Positions 44,996 through 55,060 of a stretch of 64,000 nucleotides of DNA are shown piece by piece. Made by a program: the position numbers and the translations under genes. The stretch is from contig NZ_CP118527.1 in NCBI RefSeq assembly GCF_028885415.1, positions 7,750,001-7,814,000 of the forward strand. The letters are read 5' to 3'. Under the pieces are notes generated by a model that had not been told where the DNA came from, did not search any database, and saw only the letters and a list, made by a program, of their open reading frames with translations. Within the stretch, counting starts at the first letter, position 1; each line of letters starts with the position of its first letter. This DNA is from Streptomyces coeruleorubidus. Lineage in GTDB: Bacteria; Actinomycetota; Actinomycetes; Streptomycetales; Streptomycetaceae.

Positions 44996-45715
44996 TCAGT
45001 CCCCGTCCTCGACGGCTCCGCTCGCGGGGCACGCCGCCGCCTCGCCGTGGGGGCTCGTGCTCGCGACGGCCGCCGCGAGTTGCTGCTGCACCGGCTCGGG
45101 CAGCGTGTTGCCGTGTACGGTGCCCACCAGGTCCCGGGCCAGGTGGTGCAGCTTGGTGTTGGTGTTCTGGGAGGTCCTGACCAGCACGCTCCAGGCCGCC
45201 TCGGGGCTCAGGCTGAAGGAGGCCATCAGGATCCCGCGGGCCAGGTCGATGGTCGGCCGGGTCTGCATGGCCCGTCGCAGCTGGGCGACTTCGGCGCGCA
45301 GGTCCTGGTCCTCGTCGGCCGTCCGCGCGCCGGGCTCCTCGCCGGCCGGACGTACGGCGTCCTGGCGCGGGCCCGAGGCCGCGAACAGCTCGCGGGTGCC
45401 GGTCAGGTCGAGCAGGCGCTCGACCGCGAGGCCGCTGGAGCGGACGGCGACCGTCTTGCCCTGGTCGAGGGCGCGTAGGCGCAGGTCGAGCAGCATGTTG
45501 AGCCCGGAGCAGTCGCAGAACCCGACCGCGTCCAGACGCAGGTCGACGCCGCTGCCCGACAACGTCAGGATGTCGTGCAGATCCGGCAGCAGCCGACGGC
45601 TGCCCAGGTCGAGTTCACCCCACACGGTGACGGTCATCCGGTCGCCGTCCGGTACGACGTCCATGGTCGCCACGCATGGCGGGATCGCCGTCGCAGAGTG
45701 CGCAGGGTCCGGCAT
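44996..45715 (-). CDS. STAS-ANTAR regulator
   Basis: 239 residues. An N-terminal STAS (anti-anti-sigma) domain, residues ~20-110: RMTVTVWGELDLGSRRLLPDL and FCDCSGLNMLLDLR, where the Ser of CDCSG is the phosphorylatable position (DSSG in SpoIIAA). An acidic linker leads to an ANTAR domain (~135-195: EVAQLRRAMQTRPTIDLARGILMASFSLSPEAAWSVL), an RNA-hairpin-binding antitermination fold. It probably links a partner-switch kinase to antitermination. No kinase gene is adjacent. Confidence 0.85.
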   Translation of the reverse strand: MPDPAHSATAIPPCVATMDVVPDGDRMTVTVWGELDLGSRRLLPDLHDILTLSGSGVDLRLDAVGFCDCSGLNMLLDLRLRALDQGKTVAVRSSGLAVERLLDLTGTRELFAASGPRQDAVRPAGEEPGARTADEDQDLRAEVAQLRRAMQTRPTIDLARGILMASFSLSPEAAWSVLVRTSQNTNTKLHHLARDLVGTVHGNTLPEPVQQQLAAAVASTSPHGEAAACPASGAVEDGD

Positions 45716-45814
45716 GGCCCCGTTCTCCCTTGTCTGTTCGCCCTGCCTCCATTTTCCAGCGTTGCCTCTCTACCCCACACCCGTCAACCAATACATGAAA
45801 CGCAGTACGTGTTT

Positions 45815-45844
45815 TTGAATACGTGTACGCCTGGTCGGTAGAGT
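45815..45844 (+). promoter_or_regulatory. promoter of a leaderless winged-helix gene
   Basis: TTGAAT (45815-45820), 18-bp spacer, TAGAGT (45839-45844). The ATG at 45851 lies 6 bp after the -10, so transcription would start at or next to the start codon (leaderless). Direct repeats TACGTGT at 45806 and 45820, 14 bp apart, overlap the -35 and could bind a regulator. Confidence 0.5.
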
Positions 45845-45850
45845 TGAAGC

Positions 45851-46201
45851 ATGGATGGAGTGCCCGAGCCACACACCGGATGGACGTTTCTCACCAACCA
45901 TGCCCGGGTGCTGGCAGCCATCGCCGACAATCACAGCGCCCGTATCCGGGACATCGCGGCTCACTGCCGGCTCACCGAACGTGCCGTCCAGAAGATCATC
46001 TCCGATTTGGAGCAGGACGGTTATCTCTCCCACACCCGGGAGGGCCGCACCAACACGTACCGGATCGACCCCGGCAAGGTGCTGCGGCACCCCGCCGAGG
46101 CCGGTCTGACCGTGGCGTCGCTGCTCTCCCTGCTCGTCAAGGACGAGGCCGACCGCGCCACGGCCCCCAGCGGACCTGGCCGGCCGCACGCCACGACCTG
46201 A
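45851..46201 (+). CDS. winged-helix/MarR-like regulator
   Basis: 116 residues from the ATG at 45851. Winged HTH: HARVLAAIADNHSARIRDIAAHCRLTERAVQKIISDLEQDGYLSHTREGRTNTYRIDP, then a C-terminal helix (VASLLSLLVKDEAD). The IRDIAAHCRLTERAVQKI recognition part is typical of the small IclR/MarR-like helix-turn-helix proteins common in Streptomyces. No ligand domain. The ATG is almost at the predicted transcript start, a frequent feature in this genus. Confidence 0.8.
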   Translation: MDGVPEPHTGWTFLTNHARVLAAIADNHSARIRDIAAHCRLTERAVQKIISDLEQDGYLSHTREGRTNTYRIDPGKVLRHPAEAGLTVASLLSLLVKDEADRATAPSGPGRPHATT

Positions 46202-46258
46202 CCCTCCGGCCGTCCGCCGCCGGACGGCCGGGTCTGGCCTGTTACGCGTCCGTTCCTG

Positions 46259-47566
<1,308 letters not shown>

Positions 47567-47700
47567 CTACCCCGGCCCCGGAGTCCATTGCCGCCGCGGC
47601 CCGGACCGGCCTACCGTGGAGACGTCGTAGAGAGCGGTTTCTGCCTGGGTTCCGGGGAGCCGTTCCGTTCTGTGTGTGCCCGAGCCGGAAGGTCACCTCC

Positions 47701-48708
47701 TTGAGCCAGCGCCCCCAGGCACTGTTCGCCATGACCGCGGAGAACGTGCCGCAGGTCTTCCCGCCCGAGGTGCTGGCGCGGCTGCGGGAGTCCGTGGACA
47801 TCGATCCGGCGCTCGTGGCGCGGGACTTCGCCGACCCGGGCGTGCGCGAGGTGCTGGCCCGGACCGAGATCCTGGTGACCGGCTGGGGCTGCCCCCGGCT
47901 CGACGCGGCGGTGCTCGACGCGGCACCCCGGCTGCGCGCCGTGCTGCACTCGGCTGGCTCGGTGAAGTCCTTCGCCACTCCCGAGGTCTGGCGGCGCGGC
48001 ATCGCCGTCTCCTCGGCCGCCGCCGCCAACGCGCTGCCGGTCGCCGAGTACACCCTCGCCATGATCCTGCTGGCCGGGAAGGACGTCCTCGTCGCCCGCG
48101 ACCGGATGCGCGCCACTCGCACCTCCTCCGGCTGGGGCGTCGTCCCCGGCATCGGCAACTACGGCCGCCGCGTCGGCCTCATCGGTGCCTCCCGCATCGG
48201 CCGCCGCGTCCTCGAACTGCTCCGCCCCTTCGATCTGCGGCCCGCCCTCACCGACCCGTACGTCGACGAGCAGGAGGCCGCCGCGCTCGGTGTCCCCCTG
48301 CTGCCACTGGACGACCTGCTGCGCTCGTCCGACATCGTCACCGTCCACGCCCCCGAGACGCCCGAGACCCACCACATGATCGGCCGCCGCGAGCTGGCCC
48401 TGATGCCCGACGGGGCGGTGCTGATCAACACCGCGCGCGGCGCCCTGGTCGACCACGACGCCCTTGTGGCGGAGCTGCGCGCCGGGCGCCTGACCGCGAT
48501 CCTCGACGTCACCGACCCCGAGCCGCTCCCCGCCGACTCGCCCCTCTACGACCTGCCCGGAGCCTTCGTCACCCCGCACCTCGCGGGCTCCCAGGGCAAC
48601 GAACTGGCCCGCCTCGGACTGACGGTCGCGGAGGAGGCGGAACGGCTGCTGGCCGGGGGGAAACCGGCGTACGGGGTCGACCTGGCGGCACTGGAGCGCG
48701 AGGCCTGA
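47701..48708 (+). CDS. D-2-hydroxyacid dehydrogenase
   Basis: 335 residues from the TTG at 47701 (GGAAGG eight bases upstream). The catalytic domain wraps a Rossmann NAD domain: VGLIGASRIGRRVLELL. The active-site triad is present: Arg in INTARG, Glu in DVTDPEP, His in TPHLAGS. It is of the 2-hydroxyacid dehydrogenase family (glyoxylate, hydroxypyruvate, or phosphoglycerate-like substrates), substrate not resolved. The divergent AldO gene makes glycerate or hydroxypyruvate metabolism plausible but unproven. Confidence 0.88.
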   Translation: MSQRPQALFAMTAENVPQVFPPEVLARLRESVDIDPALVARDFADPGVREVLARTEILVTGWGCPRLDAAVLDAAPRLRAVLHSAGSVKSFATPEVWRRGIAVSSAAAANALPVAEYTLAMILLAGKDVLVARDRMRATRTSSGWGVVPGIGNYGRRVGLIGASRIGRRVLELLRPFDLRPALTDPYVDEQEAAALGVPLLPLDDLLRSSDIVTVHAPETPETHHMIGRRELALMPDGAVLINTARGALVDHDALVAELRAGRLTAILDVTDPEPLPADSPLYDLPGAFVTPHLAGSQGNELARLGLTVAEEAERLLAGGKPAYGVDLAALEREA

Positions 48709-48745
48709 TCCCCTGTCGGGGACTCCATCGCTGATCGTTCCCGGG

Positions 48746-49084
48746 TCAGGGCCATGACCCCAGCGCGTGGCCTGCGAGAACGATGCAGAGCACCAGTTGG
48801 ACCGCCCCGATGATTGGGTGCCCGAGCCGCAGCAGCAGGACGCCCGTCACTCCCACTGCCAGGGCCAGGGCGCCGAAGGACAGCAGTGGTGCCCAGTCCG
48901 CAGGGAGCGCGGCGGCTGGTGTCTGCCCGGAGCCGGCGTCCATCCGGCCCAGTCCCCGTGCCGCGAGCAGGAGGACGACCAGAAATCCGGCCGCCGCGTC
49001 CGCCACCAGCACGAGCAGCAGGAGACATCCCGCGGTGAGCGCGTCGTTCCCGGTGGAGGGCTGCTTGTCGTCGTGTTCGGGCAT
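48746..49084 (-). CDS. small membrane protein
   Basis: 112 residues. Acidic N-terminus, then three hydrophobic stretches (~19-43, ~65-85 and ~90-108), with loops containing GRMDAGSGQ and RLGHP. It has the character of the DUF6234-like small membrane proteins of Streptomyces but no motif I can name. It is followed by ~560 bp without an evident gene, apart from the small ORF at 49299. Confidence 0.55.
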   Translation of the reverse strand: MPEHDDKQPSTGNDALTAGCLLLLVLVADAAAGFLVVLLLAARGLGRMDAGSGQTPAAALPADWAPLLSFGALALAVGVTGVLLLRLGHPIIGAVQLVLCIVLAGHALGSWP

Positions 49085-49298
49085 GCCCGTATCGTCGTGC
49101 GGAACTCACCCCTCCACCCCGGGTCGTCGCAGATTTGCAACCCAGGCGTGCTCCGCTCTTCATGAGCCGCCCGGTCGTGAGCGGAGCGGCATGCGCTCGC
49201 TCGGCATCACAGGAGCTGGTACGCCAGAGAGTCGCGCCCCCGGCGGCGGCGAACATGGCCGCGCCGGCCCGCCGGCACCGCCACGCTGTCGGCCATGA

Positions 49299-49466
49299 TC
49301 ACCACGACGAGGACGAACAACCGGGCGCCGCAGACAGCACGGTCAGCCGCACGGCTCGGTGGAGAAGGGGCAGCAACAAGGCGAAGGTGAAGTACAGGAG
49401 CACCCCGACCACGATGGGGACCACCTCCGAGCCCAGGGTCAGCTCCCGACATCCCCGCTCCTTCAC
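49299..49466 (-). CDS. possible 55-residue membrane peptide
   Basis: From the GTG at 49466: a basic start, then LTLGSEVVPIVVGVLLYFTFALLLPLLH, a convincing single membrane helix, and a short tail. Overlapping frames are arginine-rich noise, whereas this one is strongly hydrophobic. A GGAG-type site is not obvious. The rest of 49085-49650 shows nothing I can support. A chance ORF is possible. Confidence 0.3.
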   Translation of the reverse strand: MKERGCRELTLGSEVVPIVVGVLLYFTFALLLPLLHRAVRLTVLSAAPGCSSSSW

Positions 49467-49650
49467 GCCCGCGGCTGTGGGCTCCGCCGCGAGCCGGCAC
49501 GCTACAGGCCGTCAGGCCGCTGATCGCGGGCCGGCAGTAACTTGCGGACATACGGGGCGTAAGTCCGGCTCAAGGGGACCCGGTACCAGCCTCGCGCACC
49601 CATGGGCATACCGTGAGGAGTCGTACGTCCGAACCGGGAGGAGAGTCGGG

Positions 49651-50976
49651 ATGGGCAGCGGCAGCCGTACCGCGCTGGTCGAGGATCTGATGGAGCGATT
49701 CCCGCATGTCCCGCGGGAGGCCGTCTTCAAGGAGGACCTGCTCCGCGGCGGCGTGGCCTTCGACCCCTCCGCGCTCAGCGACAACGAGGGCGGCGAGGTC
49801 AAGCCGAAGTCGTACTTCATCTTCTCCTTCGACCACGGCACCCTGCCCGAACTGGGCGAGGCCGCGCTGCGCCGGCCGCCCGAGGAGATCATCCTCACCG
49901 GCGGCCCGTACGACCTGCGCCGGACCGTCGTCTCGGTGCGCGTGAACCCGGCCTCGCCGTACCGCGTCGCCGCGAACGAGGACGGCGTGCTCGGCCTCTA
50001 CCTCGACGGCAAGCGGATCTCCGACGTCGGCGTGCCGCCGATGCCCGAGTACTACCGGCACACCCTCGCGAGCGGGAAGTCGGTCATGGAGGTGGCCCCG
50101 ACCATCCAGTGGGGCTACCTGATCTACCTGACCGTCTTCCGGGTCTGCCAGTACTTCGGCGCCAAGGAGGAGTGCCAGTACTGCGACATCAACCACAACT
50201 GGCGCCAGCACAAGGCCGCCGGGCGGCCGTACACCGGGGTGAAGGACGTCGAGGAGGTCCTGGAGGCCCTGGAGATCATCGACCGCTACGACACGGCGAA
50301 GGCCTCCACCGCCTACACCCTCACCGGCGGCGCCATCACCAAGACCGTCGCGGGCCGCGACGAGGCCGACTTCTACGGCCACTACGCCAAGGCCATCGAG
50401 GAGCGCTTCCCCGGCCGCTGGATCGGCAAGGTGGTGGCCCAGGCACTGCCGCGCGACGACGTCCAGCGCTTCAAGGACTACGGCGTGCAGATCTACCACC
50501 CCAACTACGAGGTGTGGGACGAGTACCTGTTCAAGATGTACTGCCCCGGCAAGGAGCGCTACGTCGGCCGCGACGAGTGGCACAAGCGCATCCTCGACTC
50601 GGCGGAGATCTTCGGCGCGCGCAACGTCATCCCCAACTTCGTGGCGGGCGTGGAGATGGCCGAGCCGTTCGGCTTCACCACGGTCGACGAGGCCATCGAC
50701 TCCACCACCGAGGGCCTGCGCTTCTTCATGTCGCACGGCATCACGCCCCGCTTCACCACCTGGTGCCCGGAGCCCACGACGCCGCTGGGCAAGGCCAACC
50801 CCCAGGGCGCACCCCTGGAGTACCACATCCGCCTGCTCCAGGCGTACCGGCAGACCATGGAGGACTTCGGCCTCTCCTCGCCCCCCGGCTACGGTCCCCC
50901 CGGCGCCGGCCGCGCGGTCTTCTCGGTCAGCTCCTTCATGGACAGCATCTCTGATCAGCTGAGCGATCCCGTGTAA
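49651..50976 (+). CDS. radical SAM protein with CX8CX2C cluster
   Basis: 441 residues from the ATG at 49651 (GGGAGGAGA upstream). A ~150-residue N-terminal domain precedes a radical SAM barrel. The iron-sulphur site reads C166-X8-C175-X2-C178 (CQYFGAKEECQYC), not the common CX3CX2C. TLTGGAITKTVAGRDEADFY is the SAM-binding GGE-like region, and NVIPNFVAGVEM and PRFTTWCPEPTTPLG follow, giving further candidate ligands (Cys). I do not recognise the subfamily. It could modify a cofactor or small molecule. The convergent tnpB overlaps its last 22 bases. Confidence 0.75.
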   Translation: MGSGSRTALVEDLMERFPHVPREAVFKEDLLRGGVAFDPSALSDNEGGEVKPKSYFIFSFDHGTLPELGEAALRRPPEEIILTGGPYDLRRTVVSVRVNPASPYRVAANEDGVLGLYLDGKRISDVGVPPMPEYYRHTLASGKSVMEVAPTIQWGYLIYLTVFRVCQYFGAKEECQYCDINHNWRQHKAAGRPYTGVKDVEEVLEALEIIDRYDTAKASTAYTLTGGAITKTVAGRDEADFYGHYAKAIEERFPGRWIGKVVAQALPRDDVQRFKDYGVQIYHPNYEVWDEYLFKMYCPGKERYVGRDEWHKRILDSAEIFGARNVIPNFVAGVEMAEPFGFTTVDEAIDSTTEGLRFFMSHGITPRFTTWCPEPTTPLGKANPQGAPLEYHIRLLQAYRQTMEDFGLSSPPGYGPPGAGRAVFSVSSFMDSISDQLSDPV

Positions 50977-52956
50977 GACGTAGTGTCTGGCGCGGGTTCT
51001 GTCCACCGTGGAGGGGTGGCGTGAGCGTGCAGGTGGAATCCCGCGCCCAGCGCTGCCCCTCGCGGCCTGTGCTGGCTGCTGGGTGTGCTGATCGTCGTCA
51101 CGCCCTGGTACCGGTGGGCTGCGCGGGGCAGCCGCCTCCGGCCCGTGTGAGCGTGTCCCTCCGGACGCTTGCCCGCCGGACCGTATGGGCCGGTGGGGGA
51201 GGGTGCCCTGCGTCGCCTGGGCGCGGGGCGTGTGGAACGAGGCCGGGTTGGTCCGGTCTTGGACCGGTCCCGGCTGGTCTTCCCGGTGGTCGGTGCGACC
51301 ACGGCTTTGGCTTCGAGTTTGTCCACCACGCTGCGGATGACCATTGCGCCGCTGGTGCGCTCGGTTACGGTCTTCGCCTGGTGGGTGAGGCCACGTGCGG
51401 CGATGCGCTTCCATGCCCCGGTGTCGCGGTCGCTCTGATATCCGCACGATGCGCAGATGGCCCACTTCCAGTCCGCAACGGTGGGCCGGTCGGGGGCCTT
51501 TCGGTGCCGCAGTGGTACCAGGCACTGCGGGCAGTGCTTGGAGGTGTTCCGGGCCGGGACCGTCGCGACGGCGATACCCACCTCGGCGGCGAGATGCCGC
51601 ATGCGGTCCATGATCTGCCCGCGCACCTGCTGGGACATGCGGGTGTTCATGGTCCGGCCCATGCTCTTGGCCTCCATGGAGCGGAGGTCTTCGACATAGA
51701 TCACTGTGGCACCGGCCGCGATGGCTTGGTCAACGGCCCAGCGGGCAGCGGACCACGCCAGAGCATCATTGAGGTTTGACCGGCGGTCGCAGACGTGCCG
51801 GAACTCCTCGGTCAAAACGACGTGCTTGGCCGCCAACGGGTGCTGGTCGTCACCGCTGGTGATCCGCTGGTACTGGTCGATCTTGGCGTGCAGGTGCTCG
51901 GACAGGTGGCGCAGGCGGTGTTGTTTCGCGAGGACACCGGTGGCGCGGAACATGCCGCCCGCGCCGACTGCGGTGATGGTTCCGTTGTCGTGCAGCCGGG
52001 CAACGCCCGCGCTGAGCAGGGTATTGAGGCCCCAGTCCACGCCGAGCGCGACCGTGTGCCCGGTGCAGCTGGGTCTTGGGGACAGGGTGGGTGTAGGCGA
52101 GATCGACCCGCACCCGGCCTTGATGGATGCGCAGGGTGGGAAGGTGCAACACCGCGTTCGGCGGGATCGTGGACGGCAGCACGAGGGGGCAGGCGACCCA
52201 TGTCCAGTCCCGGTAGGACTGCGGGTCGGGGCGGGTGGGGAGCTGCAACCGCAGCAGGGCCCGGCCTGGATCGCCCTCATGCCGCTCGATGGTGGCCTGC
52301 TGCCCGTCGCACGCGGACAGCAGCAGCATCCTGGCTGTCCGAGGCGACGCCTCAACCTCGAACAGGTCGGCCGGCATCCGGTCGCGCTTGCGGATGAACG
52401 AGGCGATCTGGCGGGTGCGGGACTTGATGATGCTCGAAGGCAGGAGCTCCCCGCCAGGAACAGCATCGCGGACGGCATCCCACTCCTGCGGCGTGCGATT
52501 CGCCGGATCGGTCGGCCACGTCCTGATGACACCTACGGCCAGGTCTGCGCGCCACTTCGCCGACCGCAGAGCACGCCCGGTCTGCTCCTGCGCCATGCGC
52601 ACAATGCGGTCACTGACCTTCACGCCCTCCGCAGGGGCGACGGTCCAGCCGAGACGCCGCAGCGCCATCCAGGCGTTCGATGGCAGCGTCCTGCCGCCCG
52701 CGTCCTGCCCGGAGGCCAGCGTGTCCACGGCGGTGGCGTTCCAGTGCTCAGCGGTCAGGGAGGCGACCATGCCGGATACCAGATCCACGCACCAGCCGAC
52801 ACGCTCCGCCCCCACCGAAGCGGGCAGGACCTCGCCGGTCTTTTCATCAACCGCTGTGTCAGGACGGCGCGGCCGCAGGCAGTGCGGGATGTCTCGCCCT
52901 CGCGGAGCGGCAGCTTCCGGCTCATCGGCCCCCCTTTCCGCCCGTGGTGCTGTCAT
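50955..52956 (-). mobile_element. tnpB: solo IS200/IS605-like tnpB gene, frameshifted
   Basis: The first ~300 codons read from the ATG at 52956 in one frame through the N-terminal nucleic-acid-binding region (VGWCVDLVSGMVASL, FIRKRDRMPADLFEVEA). Near 52060 one base is lost or gained, and the match continues in another frame. That part keeps the whole nuclease: RuvC-I VALGVDWGLN, RuvC-II VIYVEDLRSME, zinc ribbon CPQC and CASC, and RuvC-III SDRDTGAW. TnpB is an RNA-guided DNA nuclease. No tnpA and no clear transposon ends were found. The natural stop lies inside the radical SAM gene's last 22 bases. Confidence 0.8.
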
Positions 52957-53361
52957 CCGATCAACGACACTCCCGCGAAAAGGTCACGTATTCGATCGGC
53001 ACACTCACATACGACACCGACACCGGTACCAGGACACACGGCATGACGCCGACGGAAACGACGCATCGCTACGGTTCCCAAAGGAGAATGGCGACCCTGC
53101 TGGCGGACGAACCCACCGCTGTTTGATAACGCTTCGATGACGTCGTCCATCATTGCGGTACGGCGTTGAGTCGCAGGGCGGTTGTGTCCGTACGGCATAC
53201 CGACGCCGGAGCCGTGGGGGCACGCCGCCCTATCCTGATATCTGAACAGGGCGCTTGTCAGTTGTGTGGGTGGCGTGAAAAGCTCTTGCCCTGCCTCGAG
53301 GTTCCCCCCAACTCCATTGCCAATACGGTGAGTTGACCTCGCTTGTGGATGCAGGAGACCC
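52957..53361. other. no gene seen upstream of the sigma-like fusion gene
   Basis: This 405-bp gap lies between the tnpB start and the gene at 53362. It is more A+T-rich than its neighbours and has only chance ORFs on both strands. It presumably contains the promoter of the downstream gene and the left part of the TnpB element, but I found no clear terminal repeat, -35/-10 pair or terminator. Confidence 0.5.
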
Positions 53362-54852
53362 ATGCCCGACCTGCCGACCCCTCAGGACGCCGCCGAGGCC
53401 GCGCTGTTCTCCGAGTGCTGGGACGCGGTCCTCGCCTACGCCGACCTGTGCACGTCCGGCTCCACGGCCGCCGCACAGCTGGGCCGCGAGGCGTTCGCAC
53501 ACGGCACACGTGAGGCCCGCGCGGCCGAGACCGGCGTGGTGCGCAGCGCCGGCCGCCGCGCCGCCCGGCTGCCCCGGATACCCCTGCTGCTGACCGCCGT
53601 ACGCACCACGGCAGCAGCGTGGGAAGAGGAGGGCCAGGGCCACAAACTCGACCCCGACCTGCGCCTGTGGCTCAACTCGGACAAGGCCGCCCGCTACACC
53701 GGCCCGCCCTTGACGCGCCCGCTCGCGCTGCGCGGCCTGCGCGACCTCCAGCAGGCCGACGCGGCACTGCTGTGGCTGGCCGAGGTGGAGGCGCTGCCGC
53801 TGCCCGTGGTCGCCCGCCGCCTGGGCCTCGACCCGGCCACCGCCGCCGACGAACTCCAGCAGGTGCGCACCCTGTTCCGGGACCGCTGCCACCGCAACCA
53901 CCTCGACACCCCGATGGACGCCCAGTGCCGCAGCTACGCCCGGCTGCTGGACGCCGTCACCCGCTCCTCGGCCGCCGACACCCCGGTCGACCTCTCCCGG
54001 CACCTCGCCACCTGCGTCCAGTGCGCCGAGGCCGCCGCCTGTCTGCGGCTGCACGGCGGCGGACTGCCCGGGGCGCTGGCCGGCGGGGTGATCGGCTGGG
54101 GCGGCCTCGCCTACCTGGAGCGCCGCCGCCGCGCCGCCGAGGTACGGCTCGGCGCCGGCCGCCCCGGCCCGGCGGACAAGGCGACCGGAGAACCGGATGA
54201 GGCGGAGCAGAAGGCGCGCGTCGCCCGCAACGGCCTCTTCGTGGCGGCCGTCCTGGTCTCCGTCCTCGCGCTCGGCGTCTCGCTGATGCCCTTCGGCGGC
54301 TCCGACGACGACTTCGGGGCACGCGACGACGCCGGCCGTCAGCCGGTGGCCGACCCCAACCCCGACCCACCCCTGCCGTCCGCGCCCACTCTGCCTCCCG
54401 CGACCTCGAAGCCGGCCGACAAGGCCACCGAGGACACGAGCAAGTCGGAGAAGCCCGGCAAACCGGAAGACAGGAACCGCCACACCGAACCGCAGGGCAC
54501 CTCCTCTCCCACGGAGGGCGGCGAGAGCGAGGACCCCGCCTGCCGGGTCGAGTACGACCTGGTCAACCAGTGGCCCGACGGCTTCCAGGCCACCGTCACC
54601 GTCACCAGCAGCAAGTCCCTCGACTCCTGGCGCGTGTCCTGGTCCTTCCGAGACGGCCAGCAGGTCGGCCAGATGTGGGACGCCTCCGTCTCCCAGGACG
54701 GCTCCCGGGTCAGCGCCACCGCCGCCGACTACAACAAGTCGGTCCCCGCGGGCGGCGACCTGGCCTTCGGCTTCCTCGCCTCCTGGCGCGGCAAGAACTC
54801 CCCGCCGTACGACTTCACGCTGAACGGCCAGGACTGCGCGAAAAGCAGTTGA
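53362..54852 (+). CDS. sigma-like / zinc-finger / transmembrane / CBM2 fusion protein
   Basis: 496 residues from the ATG at 53362 (AGGAGA upstream). Residues ~10-185 resemble a degenerate ECF sigma factor; the region-4-like helix LALRGLRDLQQADAALLWLAEVEALPLPVVARRLGLD is the clearest part. H214-X3-C218-X2-C221 (HLATCVQC) is the zinc-anti-sigma motif. One membrane helix (~288-312) and a Pro/Lys/Glu-rich linker lead to a C-terminal CBM2-type domain between two Cys (~394 and ~492; VNQWPDGF, SLDSWRVSWSF). It probably reads an extracellular polysaccharide and controls transcription. Confidence 0.8.
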   Translation: MPDLPTPQDAAEAALFSECWDAVLAYADLCTSGSTAAAQLGREAFAHGTREARAAETGVVRSAGRRAARLPRIPLLLTAVRTTAAAWEEEGQGHKLDPDLRLWLNSDKAARYTGPPLTRPLALRGLRDLQQADAALLWLAEVEALPLPVVARRLGLDPATAADELQQVRTLFRDRCHRNHLDTPMDAQCRSYARLLDAVTRSSAADTPVDLSRHLATCVQCAEAAACLRLHGGGLPGALAGGVIGWGGLAYLERRRRAAEVRLGAGRPGPADKATGEPDEAEQKARVARNGLFVAAVLVSVLALGVSLMPFGGSDDDFGARDDAGRQPVADPNPDPPLPSAPTLPPATSKPADKATEDTSKSEKPGKPEDRNRHTEPQGTSSPTEGGESEDPACRVEYDLVNQWPDGFQATVTVTSSKSLDSWRVSWSFRDGQQVGQMWDASVSQDGSRVSATAADYNKSVPAGGDLAFGFLASWRGKNSPPYDFTLNGQDCAKSS

Positions 54853-54942
54853 CGCGACTTGGCCGTGACGGGATACCGTGACGGCGGTTCCACGAAGGGT
54901 CGAGGGATCACGAAGAGCCGAGGATCGAGGAGGTGTTGACCG

Positions 54943-55014
54943 ATGGCTGTCATTGCGATGGGCGCTGCCCGCATCCAGGAATCCATCAAGTCCACCTCCG
55001 TGGCCGCCGGCTGA
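54943..55014 (+). CDS. possible 23-residue leader peptide before rsgA
   Basis: ATG at 54943 with a strong GAGGAGGT eight bases upstream. It encodes MAVIAMGAARIQESIKSTSVAAG and ends 46 bp before the rsgA TTG. A TTGACG (54849-54854) with TACCGT 19 bp further lies ahead as a possible promoter. The unusually good ribosome binding site on so short a frame suggests a translated leader, but no attenuator stem-loop was identified. Could be chance. Confidence 0.35.
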   Translation: MAVIAMGAARIQESIKSTSVAAG

Positions 55015-55060
55015 TCCGACCGACTGTCGGGCCGGGGGCCGACCTTGGGAAGGGTCACCC

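Noticed and set aside
51002..51012. Odd palindrome TCCACCGTGGA near the tnpB stop as a transposon end or guide-RNA hairpin.
   Set aside because: Five-base arms, no matching copy at the other side, and no target-site pattern to define an element boundary.
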